Source of the DNA: Thermogutta sp.
GTDB taxonomy: Bacteria > Planctomycetota > Planctomycetia > Pirellulales > Thermoguttaceae
DNA length: 7,652 nt
Assembly (NCBI RefSeq): GCF_014359955.1
Contig: NZ_JACIYL010000142.1
Span: 1 to 7,652, forward strand
Direction of reading: 5' to 3'
Shown: positions 1-5,403 of the stretch, piece by piece
Position numbering within the stretch: position 1 is the stretch's first letter
Layout of the letters: each line of letters begins with the position of its first letter
The notes under the pieces: model-generated
Told to the model about the DNA's origin: nothing
What the model saw: the letters and a program-made list of their open reading frames with translations, nothing else
The model's database searches: none
Translations under genes and position numbers: made by a program

Positions 1-1658
1 GGCATCCGCACTGCAATATTGTGCTTGACATCGGGGCCGTCAGCCGACAGCATGCGCAAATCGTGAGGACACCCACCGGGTATTTCCTGGAGGATCTGAA
101 CAGTCGCAACGGGACTTTTCTGAACGAACAAAGGCTGCATGGGCGCCAGCCACTCAGACATGGGGACAGAATCCGGATTTGCGACCTTGTCTTCGTCTTT
201 CACGACGCTCCATCGGGCACCGGCGAAGGGGGACAAAACAGTCTCACCGAGGCCGCGTGGATCGAAGACGAGGAACGTTTTCGGTCGGGCTCCACCATCA
301 TGTCCCGGCTGGACGCCACCTCGCCGACCAATCGCCTCCAGGTGAATCCTGAGGCGAAATTGCGAGCACTTATGGAGATCAGTCAGAACTTGGGGAAGGC
401 GATCGCCCTGGAGCAAGTCCTGGACAAGGTTTTGCAGAGCCTCCTCAATGTTTTCATCCAGGCTGATCGTGGCTTCGTCATTCTGCGAGACCAGAGCACT
501 GGTAAGTTGATTCCCCGGGCAGTCCGCTCTCGGCGACCGGAAGACCAGGAGAATCTGCGGATCAGCAAGACGATCGTCAATGCCGTCGTGCAGAGCAAGC
601 AGGCCATTCTCTCGGCTGATGTGGCGACCGATTCGCGTTTCGACCTGAGCCAGAGTATTGCCGATTTTCCCATTCACTCGGTGATGTGTGTTCCTCTCAT
701 CGGCAGTGACGACACCGTCCTGGGTGTGATCCAGATGGACACGCGGCAAAGGAGGGCACGCTTCACCCAGGAGGATTTAGAGGTGCTCGTGAGCGTGGCC
801 AGTTTGGTGGCGGTCGTTGTGGAAAACGCCATCCTGCATGAGGCTTCTGTTCGGGAAGAGCTTCTCCGGCGGGAACTGGCGCTTGCTCACCAGGTTCAGC
901 AGGGATTTTTGCCATCCTCGCCTCCCAAAATTGAAAACTATGAATTCTTCGACCATTACGATCCCGCGCACGAAATTGGAGGCGATTACTTCGATTACGT
1001 TTCTCTCCCCGCCAGGCGGCTGGCGATTGTCCTCGCCGACGTTTCTGGAAAAGGTATTGCCGCCGCTTTACTCATGGCGAAACTTTCGGCGGAAATGCGA
1101 TACTGCCTGGTCAGCGAGGGGAGTCCGCAGGCGGCTCTGAAACGCCTTAACAGCATTTTCTGTAGCGAGCGGTGGGAGGATCGCTTTATCACGATGATTT
1201 TGGCCATTCTCGATCCGATCACGCACCGCTTCTGGCTCGTCAACGCGGGTCATTATCCTGCCATCCTGCGGAAAGCCGACGGAAGGATCGAGATCCTCGG
1301 CAAGACCCACGCCGGGTTACCCATTGGTGATCCAAAAGACGGGGAGTATGTCGCGGAAACCGGAGTATTTGAACCCGGGGATGTTCTCGTGCTTTACACG
1401 GATGGAATGCTTGACGCCCTCAATGAACTCGGCGAGAGTTTCGGTCAGGAGCGTCTGCTCGAGGTCATCCGGCAAACGTCGGGTCGGGTCACAGAAATTG
1501 GCAATGCTCTGGTGAATGCTATCCACCGTTTCGTGGGGGCGCGGGCGCAGACTGACGACATCTGCCTTGTGATACTGGGCCGCAACGCCAGCCCAAATTC
1601 CGGCGAACATTCCTCGGAAGAGGCCAGGCAAAAGCCCTCTGCCGGTCCGTCTGAATGA
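1..1658 (+). CDS. FHA-GAF-PPM (SpoIIE/RsbU-type) serine phosphatase, 5'-truncated
   Basis: The reading frame is open to the left edge (first full codon at 3, reading HPHCNIVLD), so the true start lies outside the window. Three domains follow in order. An FHA domain ends near base 200; its SRQH and SRNGTFLN motifs are those that bind phosphothreonine, while the leading GR motif must lie upstream. A GAF sensor domain covers about 350-840. A short charged helix (about 830-915) precedes a PPM/SpoIIE phosphatase domain at about 920-1600. Metal-binding acidic motifs are intact: GGDYFDY, ADVSGKG, YTDGMLDA and TDDICLVI, with NAGHYP between them, so activity is expected. The last ~25 residues are a low-complexity polar tail. 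Family knowledge: such proteins dephosphorylate STAS anti-sigma-factor antagonists in partner switching. Inference: phosphoprotein recognition by FHA plus a ligand signal on GAF controls the phosphatase. No antagonist or anti-sigma kinase gene is visible nearby. Confidence 0.93.
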   Translation, partial: HPHCNIVLDIGAVSRQHAQIVRTPTGYFLEDLNSRNGTFLNEQRLHGRQPLRHGDRIRICDLVFVFHDAPSGTGEGGQNSLTEAAWIEDEERFRSGSTIMSRLDATSPTNRLQVNPEAKLRALMEISQNLGKAIALEQVLDKVLQSLLNVFIQADRGFVILRDQSTGKLIPRAVRSRRPEDQENLRISKTIVNAVVQSKQAILSADVATDSRFDLSQSIADFPIHSVMCVPLIGSDDTVLGVIQMDTRQRRARFTQEDLEVLVSVASLVAVVVENAILHEASVREELLRRELALAHQVQQGFLPSSPPKIENYEFFDHYDPAHEIGGDYFDYVSLPARRLAIVLADVSGKGIAAALLMAKLSAEMRYCLVSEGSPQAALKRLNSIFCSERWEDRFITMILAILDPITHRFWLVNAGHYPAILRKADGRIEILGKTHAGLPIGDPKDGEYVAETGVFEPGDVLVLYTDGMLDALNELGESFGQERLLEVIRQTSGRVTEIGNALVNAIHRFVGARAQTDDICLVILGRNASPNSGEHSSEEARQKPSAGPSE

Positions 1659-1678
1659 TCCGTGGCAACGCCGGGGAA

Positions 1679-2464
1679 TCAGTGCCCCACTATGATGCCC
1701 GAAGCCGGATCAAAGACAGGAAGACAGGAAAACCGATCCACCCGTGCAGCCTCCAGGATGTCGTTCTCCATCCCGGCCGCGACGAGCTTTTCTCCAGCCC
1801 GGCTGCGGCGAAGTTGGTTGGCCAGAAGTTCTGGCGGGACAGGTTCAGCCCCCGACACGTACGGTTCGACGAAACTCGCCTGCCAATTCTCCCGAGCGGT
1901 TAACGCCTGGGCGTTCATCTCATACCGGAGGCCACTGCGACGTTCCAGGCGGTCCACGAGATAGCCCGCGAAGAGTACGTCGTCCCGAGTTACTTCGCCG
2001 TCGGCTCCTGCACAGAGCAGGTGGATGGCGGAGGTTTCCTCGAACAACTCCTGAAGGACCCGGGACGCATTCACGAAAGCCCCTGCAATGACCTTGGACG
2101 CCTTCCGACAGCGACGAAAGGCCTGAGTCCCGTTCGTCGTGGTCATAATAATGACGGATCGAAAGACCCGCTCCGGCTGAAACTCCGTTGGCGAATTGCC
2201 AAGGTCGAACCCGGGAATGGGCAGGCATTCCCGTTCTCCTGCCAATAGGACGTGGGCATCGGGATCCGTTTGACGCAGCAACTCCGCGAGCCGTTCCGCC
2301 TCTTCAACCGTGCCGCACGGCACGACGGCGGTAGCCCCCGCTGCAATGGCGTGCACAATCGTCGTGGTTGCCCGAAGAATGTCAATAACGACGACGGTGC
2401 CCGAGGCGAGCTCGTCCGGTTCCACGAGATTGGGCAAAGCGTAAACGTTGATGCGCGGAATCAT
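1679..2464 (-). CDS. comB: ComB-family 2-phosphosulfolactate phosphatase
   Basis: The 261-residue protein has ComB-family signatures: VVIDILRATTT (residues 24-34), LLAGERE (73-79), GFDLGNSP (85-92), TTNGTQA (109-115) and LCAGADGE followed by acidic DD (about 150-162). The family enzyme hydrolyses (R)-2-phospho-3-sulfolactate to sulfolactate and phosphate, using Mg2+, in the cytoplasm; in methanogens this is a step of coenzyme M synthesis. I chose the ATG at 2464 because family similarity begins there (MIPRINVYALPN). The frame is open a further 46 codons to 2602, but that stretch is Pro/Thr-rich and unlike the family, and it overlaps regulatory-looking repeats. No clear Shine-Dalgarno precedes the ATG. 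The gene ends 20 bases from the convergent phosphatase gene and stands alone: no comA, comC or sulfonate-transport gene is in the window. The substrate in this organism is therefore uncertain. Confidence 0.88.
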   Translation of the reverse strand: MIPRINVYALPNLVEPDELASGTVVVIDILRATTTIVHAIAAGATAVVPCGTVEEAERLAELLRQTDPDAHVLLAGERECLPIPGFDLGNSPTEFQPERVFRSVIIMTTTNGTQAFRRCRKASKVIAGAFVNASRVLQELFEETSAIHLLCAGADGEVTRDDVLFAGYLVDRLERRSGLRYEMNAQALTARENWQASFVEPYVSGAEPVPPELLANQLRRSRAGEKLVAAGMENDILEAARVDRFSCLPVFDPASGIIVGH

Positions 2465-2522
2465 AACAGCGTAAACGGTAACTGTTTGGGCGAAATGACG
2501 CGTGTTCGGGACCTGCTCGGGT

Positions 2523-2538
2523 TGTGGTACTGTGGTAC
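2523..2538. repeat. Tandem direct repeat TGTGGTAC x2
   Basis: Two perfect, abutting copies of TGTGGTAC lie 59-74 bases upstream of the chosen comB start. An 8-base spacing is less than one helical turn, so this is not a classic dimer operator, but it sits in the upstream region of comB where a regulator could bind. Chance duplication by slippage is equally possible. Confidence 0.3.
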
Positions 2539-2577
2539 ATCCAGTGTTGTCGTTGACGGACAGCCGGTTGCCGCGAG

Positions 2578-2625
2578 GTGTTGGCCGGGTTCCCGCTGGC
2601 AATGTCCGACAACCCTGGCCAACAC
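2578..2625. repeat. Long imperfect inverted repeat (hairpin) upstream of comB
   Basis: The left arm (2578-2591, GTGTTGGCCGGGTT) and right arm (2611-2625, AACCCTGGCCAACAC) pair over 14 positions with a single bulged base, around a 19-base loop. This is the strongest simple hairpin in the window. No T-run follows it on the + strand, and on the - strand the T-run precedes it, so it is not an intrinsic terminator. It could be an operator, a dispersed palindromic element, or a structured part of the comB 5' leader 114-161 bases before its ATG. The palindrome TTACGTAA (2627-2634) abuts it. Confidence 0.6.
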
Positions 2626-2661
2626 ATTACGTAAAAAATGGGTCCTTAACAAGAGCGAATC

Positions 2662-2691
2662 GCCAGTTTAACTAAAAGACATAAAACTGGC
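2662..2691. repeat. Inverted repeat GCCAGTTT...AAACTGGC
   Basis: Perfect 8-base arms at 2662-2669 and 2684-2691 are separated by 14 AT-rich bases (actaaaagac core). Arm centres are 22 bases apart, about two helical turns, which suits binding of a dimeric regulator on one DNA face. It lies between the divergent comB and menG genes, so it could act on either. It is not followed by a T-run on the + strand. The role is inferred from position and symmetry only. Confidence 0.4.
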
Positions 2692-2743
2692 AGTGTCCGC
2701 ATAGCCGTGTGGTCAGGTCAACCACGCCGTTTTACTTGAAGGA

Positions 2744-2749
2744 TACAAT
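2744..2749 (+). promoter_or_regulatory. Possible -10 element for the menG operon (TACAAT)
   Basis: TACAAT matches five of six positions of the sigma-70 -10 consensus and lies about 200 bases before menG. The -35 position (17-base spacer, 2721-2726) reads ACCACG, which is a poor match, and there is no extended TG. If it were used, transcription would begin near 2756 and exclude the left arm of the possible closing stem of the leader (2750-2757). A start further upstream is an alternative, for example from TTAACA at 2646-2651, which itself lacks a good partner -10. Confidence 0.2.
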
Positions 2750-2912
2750 AAGGTATCAGCCGCGGGCAAACGGCGAAACCGGTTAAAGTGCAACCCGTAA
2801 GACTCAGGGAGAAAGGGGCCGAGGGGCCTCGGTCGTATTTGTTGAGCGGAAACTCACCAGGTTCTTGTAACTTGGGGAGATACTTTCGCTGACGGGACGC
2901 ATCTTTCGTCAG
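2750..2912 (+). promoter_or_regulatory. Candidate structured 5' leader of the menG operon
   Basis: Hand folding shows an 8-bp closing stem (AAGGTATC 2750-2757 with GATACTTT 2879-2886, one G-U). It encloses four hairpins in series: CGGG/CCCG (2763-2766 with 2794-2797) containing an inner CGG/CCG with a CGAAA loop; a 7-bp stem 2817-2823 with 2828-2834 (loop GGGC, one G-U); TGAG/CTCA (2843-2846 with 2853-2856); and a 7-bp stem 2857-2863 with 2869-2875 (one G-U). Two bases after the closing stem comes CTGACG/CGTCAG (2889-2894 with 2907-2912), followed by GAATTTTG. A multi-branch domain closed by a stem and then a hairpin close to the start codon is the layout of many riboswitches. I cannot assign a known class, and no folding energy was computed. 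Confidence 0.35.
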
Positions 2913-2950
2913 GAATTTTGTCGCAATTGAAAAAACAGCGAGAAGGCTCG

Positions 2951-3694
2951 ATGCGTGAGGTTTCAATAGAAGTGCGAGATAGTCCCCGGGTGAAGGTGGA
3001 CAAGCAGGCGGACCGCATCCGCGAGATGTTCGCCGAGATCTCCCCTCGCTATGATTTCCTCAACCATTTTCTCTCCTGTGGTCAGGATATTCTCTGGCGG
3101 CGCAAGGTGGCGCGGCTTTTGAAGACCCTTGGACAGGGGCCGGCGCTCGACGTGTGTTGCGGCACGGGAGACCTGATCCTGGAATTTTTTCGCGTGGTTG
3201 GACATCAGGTGCCGCTCGTGGGAATCGACTTTTGTCGCCCCATGTTGCGACTGGCGCAAAAGAAGGCTCAGAAAAAAAGTGCCAGGATATGGTTTATCGA
3301 GGGTGATGGTTTACATTTGCCGTTTTCCGATGATCAATTTTCCGTGGTGGCGGTGGCCTTTGGCCTGCGCAACATGGCCGATATGCGACGAGGTCTAGCG
3401 GAAATGTATCGGGTATGCCGGCCGGAAGGGCAGGTGGCCGTTCTGGAGTTCACACTTCCTCGTGCCCCCGTGTTTGGCAGAATTTACCGATACTATTTCC
3501 AGCACCTGCTTCCACGGATAGGTCAACTGGTGGCCCCCAATCGGCACGAGGCCTATGGTTATCTTCCGGCGAGTGTGCTCGAATTTCCCCAGGGCAATTC
3601 CCTCTTGCGTGAAATGGAAGGGGTGGGGTTAAGGCATCTGTGGTATCGTTCGTTTACCTTCGGTGTAGCAACGCTCTACGTGGGTACCAAATGA
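2951..3694 (+). CDS. menG: Demethylmenaquinone / quinone C-methyltransferase (MenG/UbiE family)
   Basis: This 247-residue SAM-dependent methyltransferase carries out the last ring C-methylation, converting demethylmenaquinone to menaquinone at the membrane surface. The UbiE/MenG signatures are present in order: MFAEISPRYDFLNHFLS (residues 26-42) then W49RR, the SAM-binding LDVCCGTGD (66-74), GID at 91-93, FGLRN (137-141), and LEFTLP (165-170). The length matches the family. I chose the ATG at 2951 because AGAAGG (2941-2946) lies just before it; an in-frame TTG at 2918 with AGGA three bases upstream would add 11 residues without family similarity. The SAM motif has CC where Ala-Cys is common, a mild variation. 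The stop codon overlaps the next start in ATGA, indicating translational coupling to ubiX. In a futalosine-pathway organism this enzyme serves menaquinone, so menG is the better name; ubiE is the family synonym. Confidence 0.93.
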   Translation: MREVSIEVRDSPRVKVDKQADRIREMFAEISPRYDFLNHFLSCGQDILWRRKVARLLKTLGQGPALDVCCGTGDLILEFFRVVGHQVPLVGIDFCRPMLRLAQKKAQKKSARIWFIEGDGLHLPFSDDQFSVVAVAFGLRNMADMRRGLAEMYRVCRPEGQVAVLEFTLPRAPVFGRIYRYYFQHLLPRIGQLVAPNRHEAYGYLPASVLEFPQGNSLLREMEGVGLRHLWYRSFTFGVATLYVGTK

Positions 3695-4377
3695 AACGAC
3701 AAATCGTGGTTGCCATTACAGGAGCAAGCGGCGTAACTTATGCCGTCAGGCTGATTGAGGTCCTCCTGGCGGCCGCCTGTGACGTGCACCTGACCATCAG
3801 CCGTGCGGGACGGACGGTTCTCAAAGAGGAACTGGATCTTTCCGTAGATTTGGAAAACTTTGCACCGAGCATGCTCCTGCTCGATAATGCAGAAAGGGCG
3901 GAGGACCCCAAATTAAAGGTCATGCGGGCGATTGCCGGGGTCACCGGAGAATCGAGCCATGTCCTGGCAACCCCGGTGGGTGAACCGGGGCAACTCACGT
4001 ACTATCACTATAAACGACTGACGGCCCCTATTGCGAGTGGTTCCTTCCCCACAAACGGAATGGTGATTTGCCCGTGTTCGATGAGCACGCTGAGCACGAT
4101 TGTCCACGGGGGTGGGACTAACCTCATCCACCGAGCTGCCGAAGTCCATCTTAAAGAGCGACGCAAGCTCATCTTGGTGCCACGCGAGACTCCGTTATCC
4201 CTCATTCATCTGCGAAATATGGCACTGGCGGCCGAAGCCGGCGCCGTGGTCCTGCCGGCGATGCCGGCCTTTTATCATGGCGTGGTAACGGTTCGAGACC
4301 TGGTCGATTTCATCGTGGCTCGGATTATCGACCAGCTTGGGATTGAAAATGAGCTGATTCGTCGGTGGGGAACGTAG
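3691..4377 (+). CDS. ubiX: Flavin prenyltransferase, UbiX family
   Basis: The 228-residue product belongs to the UbiX family, which joins dimethylallyl phosphate to FMN to make prenylated FMN, the cofactor of UbiD-type decarboxylases. Visible motifs are AITGASGVTYAVRL (residues 8-21, FMN-binding), S37RAG, APIASGSFPTNGMVICPCS (112-130), NLIHRAAEVHLKERR and RETPLSLIHLRNM, and the C-terminal PAFYH. The start is the ATG within the ATGA overlap with menG; in-frame starts upstream read into menG. The protein is about 40 residues longer than E. coli UbiX (189), mostly from an insertion at about residues 65-105 (NAERAEDPKLKVM...GQLTYYHYKRL) before the APIASGSF motif. In this operon it would supply cofactor for decarboxylation of the naphthoate ring in futalosine-route menaquinone synthesis. 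The matching UbiD-like gene is not in the window. Confidence 0.93.
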   Translation: MKRQIVVAITGASGVTYAVRLIEVLLAAACDVHLTISRAGRTVLKEELDLSVDLENFAPSMLLLDNAERAEDPKLKVMRAIAGVTGESSHVLATPVGEPGQLTYYHYKRLTAPIASGSFPTNGMVICPCSMSTLSTIVHGGGTNLIHRAAEVHLKERRKLILVPRETPLSLIHLRNMALAAEAGAVVLPAMPAFYHGVVTVRDLVDFIVARIIDQLGIENELIRRWGT

Positions 4378-4459
4378 GGGCCGCCGGGTATGATTCCCGA
4401 GCTGGAAGTTCGTGTGATCGTTGGATTTTTTTGAGACGTTTTGGACGGAATCAAGGGCG

Positions 4460-5368
4460 ATGCCATCAGCAAACTCTGGCATAGAAGGGAAACCGCGAGG
4501 GATTTTCATCGCCGTATGGCATTACCTCGAATTGATCCGTTTCAGCCATACGTTGTTTGCGTTGCCGTTCGCAGCGCTTTCGGCGGCCATGGCGTGGGCG
4601 GAGACACCCTTTCGATTCCGCGATCTGGCGGGATTTCTCCTGTGCATGGTGTTTGCCAGAAGCACTGCGATGGCGTTCAATCGTCTGGTGGATCGGGACA
4701 TCGATGCCCGGAATCCGCGGACGGCCATGAGGCACCTGCCGCGGGGGATCCTCACGGTGTCGCAGGTGGCCGTGTTCACCATTATTTGCGGCGTCGGTTT
4801 TGTTCTTTCCACTCTGTTGTTTCTCCCGAACGTCTGGCCGGTCTTGGGAGCGGGGCCGGTTTTGTTGTTTCTCCTGGGGTACAGCTACGCCAAACGATTC
4901 ACCTGGCTCTCGCATTTTTGGCTTGGGACAGCCCTCGCCCTGGCACCGGTAGCCGCCTGGGTGGCCATCACCGGGCGCTTCGGGTGGCCTCCTTTCGTGC
5001 TTGCCGGGGCGGTTACTCTCTGGGTGGCGGGGTTCGACGTGATTTATGCGTGTCAGGACTATGAATTTGACCGTCAAACCGGTTTGAAAAGCCTACCGGC
5101 ATGGCTGGGGGTACCCAGGGCCCTCCGGTGCGCTGCGATTCTCCACGCAGGGATGGTGGTTGTTTTAGCCTGTTTGCCCATGGTTTATTCGCGACTGGGA
5201 ATTGCGTATTATGCAGGTATCGTGGCCATTGCGGGGCTGTTGATTTATGAACATCTGATCGTACGCCCGACGGACCTCAGCCGCGTGAACGAGGCTTTTT
5301 TCCATGTGAACGCGGTGATCAGTTTGGGGCTTTTTCTCGTTGGCGTGTGCGATATTTGGATCCTGTGA
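4460..5368 (+). CDS. mqnP: UbiA-family polyprenyltransferase (probable MqnP)
   Basis: This 302-residue integral membrane protein belongs to the UbiA prenyltransferase superfamily. The first Asp-rich motif NRLVDRDID (residues 74-82, N74, D78, D82) and second motif around D193, D200 and D204 (DVIYACQDYEFDRQTG) bind the Mg2+-diphosphate of the polyprenyl donor. About eight or nine hydrophobic segments alternate with these loops. Beside mqnE, ubiX and menG the expected acceptor is the 1,4-dihydroxy-6-naphthoate ring of the futalosine pathway, rather than 4-hydroxybenzoate; that assignment is from context. Start choice is uncertain: ATG 4460 has AAGGG only two bases upstream, whereas TTG 4421 would add 13 residues and has GGAAG 12 bases upstream. 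The 82-base gap after ubiX contains a T7 run (4426-4432) but no convincing terminator. Confidence 0.88.
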   Translation: MPSANSGIEGKPRGIFIAVWHYLELIRFSHTLFALPFAALSAAMAWAETPFRFRDLAGFLLCMVFARSTAMAFNRLVDRDIDARNPRTAMRHLPRGILTVSQVAVFTIICGVGFVLSTLLFLPNVWPVLGAGPVLLFLLGYSYAKRFTWLSHFWLGTALALAPVAAWVAITGRFGWPPFVLAGAVTLWVAGFDVIYACQDYEFDRQTGLKSLPAWLGVPRALRCAAILHAGMVVVLACLPMVYSRLGIAYYAGIVAIAGLLIYEHLIVRPTDLSRVNEAFFHVNAVISLGLFLVGVCDIWIL

Positions 5369-5403
5369 AAACGTTGTCCGCCTTTCAATATGGGAATCTG
5401 GCG

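Larger units (their letters stand above)
2465..2950. other. Divergent intergenic region between comB and menG
   Basis: This stretch of almost 490 bases separates comB (-) from menG (+) and carries no convincing gene on either strand; open frames here are short and lack family-like composition. It is locally more AT-rich around 2625-2760, as expected for promoters. It contains a tandem 8-base repeat (2523-2538), a long imperfect inverted repeat (2578-2625), the palindrome TTACGTAA (2627-2634), a perfect 8-base inverted repeat (2662-2691), a small hairpin (2709-2725), a possible -10 element (2744-2749) and a potentially folded RNA leader (2750-2912). It should hold the promoters of both flanking transcription units. 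Confidence 0.75.

Noticed and set aside
1673..1688. GGGG/CCCC hairpin at the convergent junction of the phosphatase and comB genes.
   Set aside because: Only four pairs, partly inside comB, with no T-run on either strand.
2465..2602. N-terminal extension of ComB from an ATG at 2602.
   Set aside because: The 46 extra residues are Pro/Thr-rich and unlike the family; similarity begins at the internal Met at 2464. The extension would also run over the repeat-bearing upstream region.
2709..2733. GTGGT/ACCAC hairpin followed by GTTTTAC as a terminator.
   Set aside because: Five core pairs and only four T residues after a three-base gap; no + strand gene upstream needs termination there.
2763..2805. 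Resemblance to the 5' half of a GEMM (c-di-GMP-I) riboswitch: GGGCAAAC, a GAAA-capped stem, then GCAA and CCCG.
   Set aside because: The strongly conserved ACGCAAAGCC core is replaced by a different sequence (AGTGCAACCC), and I could not find the matching second helix with its tetraloop receptor. An Infernal search against the GEMM models would decide it.
2781..2805. ACCGGTTAAAGTGC and GTAAGAC recall parts of the cobalamin riboswitch.
   Set aside because: The B12-box and the surrounding helices are not recognisable; the match is only local.
4385..4432. Small stems (4385-4388/4396-4399 and 4398-4403/4407-4412) followed by a T7 run, suggesting a terminator between ubiX and the ubiA-like gene.
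   Set aside because: The stems are short and overlap, and the T-run begins about 14 bases after the second stem, too far for an intrinsic terminator. The gene order also argues for one operon.
4441..5077. Long open frames of about 200 codons on both strands overlapping the ubiA-like gene.
   Set aside because: Their products are Arg/Gly/His-rich without any recognisable domain, typical of shadow frames in GC-rich DNA; the UbiA frame has clear motifs.
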